Positions 17,050-23,973 of a DNA stretch of 23,973 nt are shown here, piece after piece. The notes beneath the pieces are model-generated. The model ran no database searches, was not told the DNA's origin, and was given only the letters and a program-made list of their open reading frames with translations. A program made the position numbers and the translations under genes. Source of the stretch: Saprolegnia diclina VS20 (lineage: Eukaryota > Oomycota > Saprolegniomycetes > Saprolegniales > Saprolegniaceae). The stretch covers positions 637,250-661,222 of the forward strand of contig NW_008246086.1 in assembly GCF_000281045.1 (NCBI RefSeq), written 5' to 3'. How positions within the stretch are numbered: the first letter of the stretch is position 1; each line of letters opens with the position of its first letter.

Positions 17050-18507
17050 TTAGCGCGCTCGGGCGCGGACGTGGAGGCCGCCACGCGGAAGCAGTGCGAG
17101 ACCCAAGGCGTACATGGGACCCTCGTCGTCGCTCTTGGGCGAAAGCACGTCGAGGTGGTAGCGCTGTACGACGGTGGCCACCACGAGCTTGGTCTGCAGC
17201 AGCGCCGCTTGCTGGCCGACGCACGAGCGCACGCCCGCGTTGAAGGTCGGGAGCTCGTACGCGGTCGGGCGCGTGGCCATGTGCAGCCAGCGCTCGGGTC
17301 GAAACTGATCGGCGTCCACCCATCGACTTGGATCGCGGCCCATGACGTACGCCGAGTACTCTAGCATCGCGCCTTGGGGGACAAACGTGCCGTCCGGAAG
17401 CACGTCGTCGGCGACCGCGCACTTGAGCTCAATGGGCACGGGCGGGAAGAGCCGCAGCGTCTCCCGGACGACTGCGTCCAAGTACCCGCACGCGCCAATC
17501 GACTCGTACGAAATAATGATATCCCCAAGCTCCGTGACGAGGGCGGCTTCGACGTGTGGGTGCTTCGCGACGCAGTAGAGCGCCCAGAGGATGCTGCTGC
17601 CGACGGATTCCCTGCCCGCGAGGAACATGCCCATCATCATGTCGCGAATGATGACGTCCGTGATGCTCGCATCGGTCGCTTGGCGGCGCAAGAGCTCGGC
17701 GAGGACGGTGGTCGAAGCGTGCATCGTCGATGACCGGGCGTGTGCGATCGTCTTGTAGCAGAGCGCGTTGATGCGCGCAATGACGGCGTGGAGGCGGAAC
17801 TCGCTGGGCATGCACCACTGAAACAAGAGGTACCACGGGTGCGTGAAGCGATAGAAGATGAGCTCGGCGGCCTCGTGGACAAGGTCGTGCATGACGCGCA
17901 TGTCGTCGGCGTCCAGCGTCGCGCCAAACGCCATTTCGTAGATGCAGTGCGTCGTCCAGGAGAGCACGAGCGGCGCGAGGTCCACGCTCTTCTCAGCGTC
18001 GATGGTTTGCAGAAGAGGGCCGAGGTGCTTGGTGTACGTGGTCGACGTCCACGCCTTGAGCGCGTTCACCGAAAAGAGCGATGCGATGAGCTTACGCTGG
18101 AAGCGCCAACTCGGGTGACACTCGTTGATGTTGAAGATGCTGCTGCCGAGTAGCTCGTGCAAGACGGTTTCCATGAGCAGTGGTTTGATGTAGTTGGCGT
18201 GTCGCTTGCTTAAAATATGCTCGAGGTTCGCGGCCGACGACGTAAAGATCGACCCGTTCGTGAGGACGTCGACGCGCAAGCAGTACGTGGCGCCGTACGC
18301 TATCGTTTGCCGCAGCTTCCAGTCGTAGAGCTCGTGCACATGGCCGGCGATCTGGGCCAAGTTGCCGAGAAAGAGGCTGCTCGGCGGACCGGGCAGTCGG
18401 GAAAGCGCCGAGACCATGGTGCGCTTGTGATGCAGCCAGCGGGCGATGGCGACGAGCGCGTAGACTGCGAGCGCCAGAAGGATGTAGTGGCCCAGCAAGA
18501 GGTCCAT
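17050..18507 (-). CDS. Cytochrome P450 monooxygenase
   Basis: Single exon, 485 residues, typical length for a microsomal P450. An N-terminal membrane helix (LLLGHYILLALAVYALVAIA, 3-22) is followed by the proline hinge LPGPP (38-42). The I-helix motif is AGRESVGSS (297-305), with Glu-Ser where most P450s have Asp/Glu-Thr. The K-helix ExxR is E349-T-L-R352, the PERF-like motif is FRPERW (402-407), and the heme loop FNAGVRSCVG (422-431) carries the axial ligand Cys429. It should act at the ER face with a P450 reductase, oxidising a lipid or xenobiotic. The N-terminus and the CIYEMAFG segment recall fatty-acid-hydroxylase-like clans, but substrate and CYP family cannot be told from sequence reading alone. 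It converges on sec61; no functional link with its neighbours is visible. Confidence 0.95.
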   Translation of the reverse strand: MDLLLGHYILLALAVYALVAIARWLHHKRTMVSALSRLPGPPSSLFLGNLAQIAGHVHELYDWKLRQTIAYGATYCLRVDVLTNGSIFTSSAANLEHILSKRHANYIKPLLMETVLHELLGSSIFNINECHPSWRFQRKLIASLFSVNALKAWTSTTYTKHLGPLLQTIDAEKSVDLAPLVLSWTTHCIYEMAFGATLDADDMRVMHDLVHEAAELIFYRFTHPWYLLFQWCMPSEFRLHAVIARINALCYKTIAHARSSTMHASTTVLAELLRRQATDASITDVIIRDMMMGMFLAGRESVGSSILWALYCVAKHPHVEAALVTELGDIIISYESIGACGYLDAVVRETLRLFPPVPIELKCAVADDVLPDGTFVPQGAMLEYSAYVMGRDPSRWVDADQFRPERWLHMATRPTAYELPTFNAGVRSCVGQQAALLQTKLVVATVVQRYHLDVLSPKSDDEGPMYALGLALLPRGGLHVRARAR

Positions 18508-19707
18508 TGTCGTCGAGAGAGCGGATATTGACTACTGGATGCAAGGACACTCGGCGTCGTTGGCTTCCGGCGAGATCGCACACAGTGGTATTCTTGCGAT
18601 CCCTTTCAGAGGACGCAGCGCGAAACGAGCTTGTGCGAGCAGCTCGCTCGGCTCGTAGCACACGCTGCCATGGAGCGCAAGACGCCCGAGAGGACGGACA
18701 AACGAGCGCCAAGCTTGTCATGCGTTTCGGGCGCTGTTTACGGCGAGCTGCTTTGCACCTCCCACGTACACTGGCGACATTAGTATCCTAACCAATTGCT
18801 ACATAAACGTCGTGTCTTGCTCCATCGAGGAGGGTCGGCTCGATAAGCACTCTATGCGCAGGTCATACATATATATGGTGGATACTATACCAAGGGCTCG
18901 AGTTTTCGCACCATGACCGAGTTGTCAAGATACAATCGGCGCTTGACGTGCAAAGACCGTGCGGCGTTCGCAGGAGCAACGACCGCTGCGCACTTCGGCC
19001 ATGTCGTTCGCAAAGCTTCCTATCAGAAGCCTGGACCGTCATGTCACGTAGGGCGAGCCTCATCTCGCGCGGATCCGCCGAGTCTCTGCCTGGTTACATC
19101 CACTTGCCCGTCTTCGTCAAGCCAAAGCTGTTTGCGGTCTCACCTTGTCTCCACGACCGGTTGGTATCTTTTCTTCCGCATACTCTCAGATGGTTTTTGC
19201 ATATCATTTCTGCGTGCAAACCGTCAACCACGAATACTCCTCGACGCCGACGTCGGTGCCGCTTTTAGCCAAGGACATGGCACATCCGAGGATGAGCCCA
19301 TCACAAGCAGCGCTGGAAACGCGTTGTCGAGGAACTGCCGTGGTAGGAAATGGCGCTGAAACATGAGCGCAATCCTCCCGCTCTTCGTTCGTACTATCAG
19401 CATCCGACTTGCAGCAACCCAAAAGGTTGCATCAAGGCTTGAAGCCACCACACACTACGAGTTTGTATGTGGTTGAGGAAACAGGTGCTTGCGACGGAAT
19501 CTCGTCCGATGACGTGGCCCCCTGCAATTTGAATACTGTACAATTGCATACCTGTGAAAATACATAGATATCATATCGCTTTAATATAGCCTTGTCCCGG
19601 TCTAAAACCTGTAAAATATAATAGCCGTTTCAAACGCATTTGCTTGCCTTGTTGAAGTTGGTGCCCAAACTGCCTTTTGCGAGCGGCCTGCACACGCCCC
19701 TTGCACG
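18508..19707. other. Long intergenic stretch between P450 and CBM1-like gene
   Basis: About 1.2 kb with no supported gene. It holds the divergent promoters of the P450 (minus) and the secreted CBM1-like gene (plus). The last 150 bases before the latter are AT-rich (around 19550-19625) with TATA-like words. A minus-strand fragment around 19224-19440 (FLDNAFPALLVMGSSSDVPC) faintly recalls the middle of a DDE-type transposase. It is short and unsupported by neighbours or terminal repeats, so it is not called. Confidence 0.4.
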
Positions 19708-20289
19708 ATGTACTTGCTCTTGCTCGTGTTCCTCCTCCTCACCTCGGTGATGGCCCAAGACGCCATCTGCGCCGACAAGTTCGACGAGTGCAACTGGCCG
19801 CGCGCTGCGTGCTGCAAGGACCCAGGCTTTGTCTGCACCAAGAAGAGCGACAGCTTCTCATTGTGCGAGCCCAAGCCCAGTGCGCAGCAATGCGCCGCGA
19901 ACTTTAGCCAGTGCAACGGGCAGGACTGGCCGTTTGGTATCTGCTGCAAGGACAAGCGCTTCGCATGCACCTACTACAGCGAACAGCTCTCGCTCTGCGA
20001 GCCCAAGCTGGTGGCCACGACGGCAGACAGCGAGCAGTGCGCCGAGAAGTACAGTCAGTGCGACGGCCAGTATTGGTCGCTAGGTGTCTGCTGCAAGGAC
20101 CCGGGCTTTGCGTGCACGAAGAAGACCGCGTACATCTGGCTGTGCGAGCCCGTCGGGCGCAGCGCCTTGGCTCAATGCGGCGGCGAGAATTACTCGGGCA
20201 AGACGACGTGCAAGAAGGGGTCGACTTGCGCCAAGGTGCATGACGCGTACTACCACTGCCAGCCGACGCCCGCACGACGTTTGCGATAG
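19708..20289 (+). CDS. Secreted Cys-rich protein with four CBM1-like modules
   Basis: 193 residues in one exon. Signal peptide MYLLLLVFLLLTSVMA (1-16) with likely cleavage before QD. Four tandem modules follow: 21-55, 62-99, 111-148 and 157-186. Module 4, QCGGENYSG…GSTCAKVHDAYYHC, is a canonical fungal-type cellulose-binding domain (CBM1) with four Cys. Modules 1-3 share the pattern C-x6-C…CC-KD…C…C-EP with six Cys each and aromatic residues at similar spots, for example QYWSLGVCCKDPGFACTKK. They read as CBM1 relatives with an extra Cys pair. The protein is probably extracellular and binds cellulose or a related glucan, in the oomycete's own wall or in plant or algal debris; CBEL-type adhesins of oomycetes carry such domains. 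There is no catalytic domain. The basic tail PARRLR is unusual. Confidence 0.85.
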   Translation: MYLLLLVFLLLTSVMAQDAICADKFDECNWPRAACCKDPGFVCTKKSDSFSLCEPKPSAQQCAANFSQCNGQDWPFGICCKDKRFACTYYSEQLSLCEPKLVATTADSEQCAEKYSQCDGQYWSLGVCCKDPGFACTKKTAYIWLCEPVGRSALAQCGGENYSGKTTCKKGSTCAKVHDAYYHCQPTPARRLR

Positions 20290-20706
20290 CATTCGGCATC
20301 GACATCGCCACGCCAACAAGGCGCCTTGTCGCTCTCACAGTGCATTTTCCTTGGGCGAAATCTTGATTTATGTTTGAAACCTGAAGTTTTCGTGAATTGG
20401 AAGCACTTGTTCAATCCAACCACCTTCAACTCGGCTTGCCATGTGTCGGACTAACCGATTATCGAGTCGGTTAGAACCGGTTTCTCAGATAGATGTGAGA
20501 TGGTTTGTCATCGCTCGCTTCCCACATCGCTTTGGCCGACAACATCTGCAAGGCAATGCTAGCGGCGCGATCTACCGCCCAAGTGGATTACAGGCCCCTG
20601 CATGCTGTACCGGTACGTTTTTCGGAGCTATTGTACAGATCCTAATCTCATGGGACTAATACACATTGCGGTACAGCGCAACAATATCTACATTCAATGC
20701 CAACAA
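20290..20706. other. Intergenic, no gene seen
   Basis: The 3' ends of the CBM1-like gene and of the minus-strand GRWT gene face each other here. Only short unsupported frames are open, and I see no repeats or structured RNA. Confidence 0.5.
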
Positions 20707-21078
20707 TTACACGTCCAAGAGGTCCCAGTTGAGGTCCAGCGCCGGCTCGCGCGCCGCGCGTCGGTCCAGCTTGACTTCAAGTGCGTCGTAGAAATCGCGC
20801 TGCGCGGCCTCGAGGGCGACGAGGCATTGGACGTCGTTGGCCGTGAGCTCGTGCCGCGGCTTGGGCGAGCAGCGCAGGCGGCTGGGAAAGTTGAGGTACG
20901 TGGCAGCCACAAACTTGTAGACGCGCCGCGGTTCGCACTGGAGCGCGTCGGCGAGGAAGTCGCGGAGGCAGCGGCCATGAGCGTCGACGAGGCCGGTCAT
21001 GAAGCAGAGGAAGAGCAGGTGGAGGTACGTGGTCTCGGCGGGCGTCCACCGGCCGCTGTTGGGGCACTTGAGCACCAT
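20707..21078 (-). CDS. Small GRWT-family (stramenopile) protein, copy 1
   Basis: 123 residues from the methionine at 21078 (MVLKCPNSGRWTPAETTYLH). Core pattern: GRWT, an E about three residues on, LxxL, then LRDFLADALQCEPRRVYKF, then LTANDVQCLVALEAAQRDF. I recognise this as a widespread oomycete/diatom small-protein pattern in which GRWT opens a Myb/SANT-like helix. No function is established that I can name; nuclear or DNA-binding is a guess. The frame is open further up to 21189, but the paralogue starts right before its NSGRWT, which supports the downstream start. Single exon. Its paralogue lies 581 bases upstream on the same strand. Confidence 0.75.
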   Translation of the reverse strand: MVLKCPNSGRWTPAETTYLHLLFLCFMTGLVDAHGRCLRDFLADALQCEPRRVYKFVAATYLNFPSRLRCSPKPRHELTANDVQCLVALEAAQRDFYDALEVKLDRRAAREPALDLNWDLLDV

Positions 21079-21659
21079 GGCGCCGAATTGTAAATGCGCC
21101 CAGATCCACTCGGAGCTCGCAGAGTATCTGCCCATGCTCTGCGCGAGCACCTGCGGGCGCACCAACATAGCTACACACTCGCGCCGCATTGGATACTAGG
21201 TACAAAGACCCCTGTGTTCAGGGAATACCCCTGCATTTCACCTTCATCTTCAATGTTTGGCGGAAATTCCCTCACTACACACAGAACACTTTGTTGATGA
21301 TAGAGTTTCGCCAAAGTATCTTGTGGGCGAGCGCGATCTTCACATGGCGAGCGGCGATCATTTATTTCACCGCTGGGAGGATCCGTATACACGGTACGCA
21401 CAAGACGACATAGGTCTTGTGATGCTTCGGCCCTTAACGACCGCTTCTAGTACCAACGCTTATCTATAGCTGACGCGCTGCGCTTGGCGCTGCATCGCGC
21501 TTGTCGGCTTTGGCTTGGACAGCGCCAGCTTGAACCTGTTGCAGCGAGCTATCTTGGCAGATCAGATTCAAATCTGTTGCCAACACTCGCGTCAGGCGGA
21601 TCCTCTGCGACCGCACCGCCCCGAAAACTCCAATAAATCAACTCGTTAGCAATGGTTTC
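21079..21659. other. Spacer between the two GRWT paralogues
   Basis: No gene supported. It contains the promoter of copy 1 and the 3' end of copy 2. The region is AT-richer than the genes, and I found no trace of a third copy. Confidence 0.45.
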
Positions 21660-22148
21660 TTAGATAGTCCACACAGCTTCGGCGCTGCCTCGTAAGAGCA
21701 GCATCGCGTGGGCTTCGTGCTGCAGCTCGTGCGTATCGGGCGCACCGTTGAGCTGCTCGGAGAGCGAGAGGTACCCGCGCGTGACCCGTGGCGCCGCGTC
21801 GCAGCCATCTTTCTTGGCGATTTTGGCTTCAAGCTCGGCGAGGAACTTGTTGCGCGCATCCTTGAGCGCCATGAGCCGCTCGACGTCGAGCGCCGAGTAG
21901 TTTGTGAGCTTGTGGTAGACGCGGCGGTTGAAGTTCGCCTGCAGCCGCGCGTTGGCCAGCATCTTACCCTTCTTGAGTCGCTTCGTGACGCGCATCGGGT
22001 CGCAGCGCAGCTGGCGTGCCACGTATTGCCGCATCGTAAGCCGCTCGGCTTCGTCGTCGCTGTCGTCGAGGATGCCCGCGAGGTAACAGCCCACGAGGTG
22101 GTCCAGGTACTTTAGCTCTGTTGCCGTCCAGCGTCCCGAGTTGGCCAT
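21660..22148 (-). CDS. Small GRWT-family (stramenopile) protein, copy 2
   Basis: 162 residues from MANSGRWTATELKYLDHL. It aligns with copy 1 in order: NSGRWT, a helix pair (LDHLVGCYLAGILDDSDDE), the basic patch LRCDPMRVTKRLKKGK in place of LQCEPRRVYKF, and YHKLTNYSALDVERLMALKD in place of the DVQCLVALE segment. It is longer at the C-terminus (VTRGYLSLSEQLNGAPDTHE) and richer in Lys/Arg in the middle, which suits a nucleic-acid or nuclear role, though this is inference. The gene probably arose by local duplication with copy 1. An 11-base direct repeat CGTCTTTTAAT (22244-22254, 22266-22276) lies about 100 bases upstream. Confidence 0.8.
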   Translation of the reverse strand: MANSGRWTATELKYLDHLVGCYLAGILDDSDDEAERLTMRQYVARQLRCDPMRVTKRLKKGKMLANARLQANFNRRVYHKLTNYSALDVERLMALKDARNKFLAELEAKIAKKDGCDAAPRVTRGYLSLSEQLNGAPDTHELQHEAHAMLLLRGSAEAVWTI

Positions 22149-23094
22149 TGCAGTTCCAATTGCGAAATGCAGTTTACCGTGTGCCCACTTTGTCGAATGA
22201 GCCCAGCATCCCGTTCATTTAAGGCGGCTATGGCATTGAAGAACGTCTTTTAATATCACCGAAGGCGTCTTTTAATGCGATTTTCGAACATGCGCCCGCT
22301 TCAGGGCCAAGACGCAAGTTGGAGCGAGTAAAGAAAAGGCAGCCCGTCGTCTTGTTCGCTTCGATATCGAAGCCGGCGGTCGGCAACGACAAGTACGCCA
22401 CTCACTTGACAGGCGGTTTGTGTAGCAGCAGCAAGCGCGTTAGCAAAGTTCCCATCCATCTACGGCTTGAACAATGTCATCTACCAGTATGTGGATATGG
22501 CAGGACGCAATAGTACGTCGGAAGATCGTCCTAAGCCATGGATTGCAGGTTTGCTCTCGAATCCCACATGTACTGCATAGCAGCAGAAGGTGTTAGATGA
22601 GCTGCTGCTTCCCGCAGATGCCTTCCAGCACCCACGCCATCTGGGATGCAAGCTGCAAAGCGAATAGCCACGCAGCCGTCGCTGGCGGTCATGCGGATCG
22701 GCGTGGTGGTGCGGGGGTGTTGGTGCACACCCCAAGGAAGACAGCAAGACTGTTGGCGATTGTTTTGTCGGTAGATCTGTTCCAGCGCAACAACGCATGC
22801 TCGGTCGATCGATCACGCACCGACTCTGACATGGACGGTTGTGACAGCGTTTGGTCACGTCATCCGATTACGTGACAAGTGGACCTGTCACATCCAGAGG
22901 TCTGGTCCTTGTAGACCATTCGACGGCAGCCGGCTTCAACACTAGAGCTTCACTGGGAGAGGCAACAAACAAAATATATGGGAGTGAACGCGAACGCAGT
23001 CTTGTGTTTGCTAGTACGACTAACGACGGGTCCCTAGTCCTTCGTAGCTCGCACACGCGCATCCCTTCTTGCGCTCACCACAAGTGCAGTCGAG
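22149..23094. other. Intergenic stretch with a possible gene remnant
   Basis: No complete gene. On the plus strand a 56-residue open fragment at 22410-22580 reads naturally (FPSIYGLNNVIYQYVDMAGR), but it has no start or recognisable domain. Its third codon positions lack the GC bias of neighbouring genes, so it may be a decayed gene or chance. The direct repeat CGTCTTTTAAT lies near the left end. Nothing else was seen. Confidence 0.4.
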
Positions 23095-23820
23095 CTAAGT
23101 GTCCGCCGCCGAGTCGATCGAGACGACGCTGAAGCTGCCAAACATCGTTGCGTTCAAATCGAGCGCGACCGTGACCGTCTTGGCCGGCGCCGTCACGTTG
23201 AGGAAGCTGCCGTCGGGTCGCTGCAACGTCCACGCCGCTGTCGGGCACATGGCCGACGCGGGTGTCGCTTGCACACTGCTGCGCATCGCACCGCGCATCA
23301 AGCCCTTCGTCGGCGTGCGCATGCGGCCACCAAGATGCGTCGCCGGTCGGTTCCACCACGCATCGTCGTATTTGGTCGTCGTCACATTCGGCAAGTGAAC
23401 GTCGCAAGACACTGCGTCCATGACCGTCGTCGTGTAGTCATTTTGCGGCAGCGTCTCCATGAACCCAGCGATCGATGCGTTGAGCTGCTTGACGTAGCGG
23501 TGGTACGCCTTGGGAACGCTCGGGCAATCGTCCGACGCCACGTCGGCAGCGCTCATGTCCGTCACGAGCATCCACGGACCGTTGGTCGTGGGCACAGCCT
23601 TGAGAAAGGAACCAATGATGTCGTCTTGGGTCTGGTCGAGGCAGTCGGCGACGGCCTTGAGGTACGTGGCGCGATACGTCGTGACGGCCGTGCTCGCAGG
23701 GACGTGGAAGATACCAGAGTTGCCGCCCGCCGTCGGATGGGCGTGTTCGTGGAATATGCCAATGTGGCGGGCATACGTGGCGGTCGCGGCCGCTAGCGCG
23801 AGGCCGATGGCACGGAGCAT
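23095..23820 (-). CDS. Secreted protein of unknown function
   Basis: 241 residues starting at MLRAIGLALAAATATYA, a good signal peptide with likely cleavage near residue 17; an in-frame ATG nine codons earlier only lengthens the charged N-region. The mature chain has four Cys (DCLD, DCPS, SCDV, MCPT), allowing two disulfides, and NxS/T sites (NAS, NVT twice, NAT). Other traits are the His-rich start HIGIFHEHAHP, a helical stretch YLKAVADCLDQTQDDIIGSF and the motif KYDDAWWNRPATHLGGR. No enzyme family recognised. Codon use is strongly GC-biased, as in neighbouring real genes, and the frame is clean, so I judge it real. Single exon. Confidence 0.75.
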   Translation of the reverse strand: MLRAIGLALAAATATYARHIGIFHEHAHPTAGGNSGIFHVPASTAVTTYRATYLKAVADCLDQTQDDIIGSFLKAVPTTNGPWMLVTDMSAADVASDDCPSVPKAYHRYVKQLNASIAGFMETLPQNDYTTTVMDAVSCDVHLPNVTTTKYDDAWWNRPATHLGGRMRTPTKGLMRGAMRSSVQATPASAMCPTAAWTLQRPDGSFLNVTAPAKTVTVALDLNATMFGSFSVVSIDSAADT

Positions 23821-23973
23821 CGTCGTTGGTTGCGGCTTTGTGAGCAAAGCAAAAGTGAAATACCAGAGCCAAGGCTGTGGTGGTCGGGCGAAACCACAAG
23901 GAAGAAGAGGTCGGAACCTTCCACCGGGGTGCGTTCGACCAAGCCCTTGACGCCGGCTAGAATATCGAAGACG
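23793..23973 (-). CDS. Possible 3' exon of a gene entering from the right edge
   Basis: From the window edge the minus-strand frame reads VFDILAGVKGLVERTPVEGS and then DLFFLVVSPDHH, with GC-rich third positions, before ending at 23793. It overlaps the signal-peptide start of the secreted gene in another frame, so the real exon may end earlier at a splice site or stop. This is too little sequence to name a product. Confidence 0.25.
   Translation of the reverse strand, partial: VFDILAGVKGLVERTPVEGSDLFFLVVSPDHHSLGSGISLLLCSQSRNQRRCSVPSASR

Noticed and set aside
18913-19359. Plus-strand frame of 148 codons starting MTELSRYNRR
   Set aside because: No domain, poor codon bias, no splice partners; not distinguishable from chance.
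19204-19451. Minus-strand fragment resembling part of a DDE-type transposase
   Set aside because: Resemblance rests on a few residues. No terminal repeats, target duplications or further domain pieces could be found around it.

Overview
The window looks like nuclear DNA of an oomycete, most probably of the Saprolegniales (Saprolegnia/Achlya/Aphanomyces type). This is inferred from four things: the wording of the Sec61-alpha protein, FYVE and rhodanese-phosphatase fusions, a secreted protein made of CBM1-type modules, and two members of a stramenopile 'GRWT…LR.FL' family. Coding DNA is GC-rich and genes are dense on both strands. Five genes carry many tiny introns (42-59 nt, mostly GTAC…TAG). 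The other genes read as single open frames. Exon joins below were worked out by hand from frame continuity and splice signals. In every complete multi-exon gene the summed exons give an uninterrupted frame divisible by three.

Layout. 1-1576 (-): 5' part of a coiled-coil plus ankyrin-repeat gene running off the left edge, with a (TATC)14 microsatellite just upstream of its start. 2426-2755 (-): mitochondrial ribosomal protein bL32m. 3116-4361 (-): Sds3/BRMS1-type subunit of the Sin3 histone deacetylase complex. 4978-7193 (+): NOP9, a Pumilio-repeat ribosome biogenesis factor. 7570-8822 (+): PH-domain protein with a C-terminal membrane anchor. 8984-12007 (-): a 1007-residue protein with two rhodanese/dual-specificity-phosphatase modules and a FYVE finger. 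12232-14712 (+): ten-exon IQ-motif protein, divergent from the phosphatase. 15066-16490 (+): Sec61 alpha. 17050-18507 (-): cytochrome P450. 19708-20289 (+): secreted four-module CBM1-like protein. 20707-21078 (-) and 21660-22148 (-): two paralogous small GRWT-family proteins. 23095-23820 (-): secreted protein of unknown function.

There is no sign of an operon or a dedicated multi-gene system. Housekeeping genes (bL32m, NOP9, Sec61, Sds3) are mixed with lineage-specific ones. The most interesting points are: the phosphatase protein, whose first catalytic domain has Ser in place of the catalytic Cys while the second is intact; an X-box-like element next to the start codon of the IQ-motif gene, which hints at flagellar control; the uniform tiny introns; a possible intron-retention switch that would remove the PH protein's membrane anchor; and an exact UPRE core in the sec61 promoter. 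I found no tRNA, rRNA, CRISPR array, viral relic or intact transposon.
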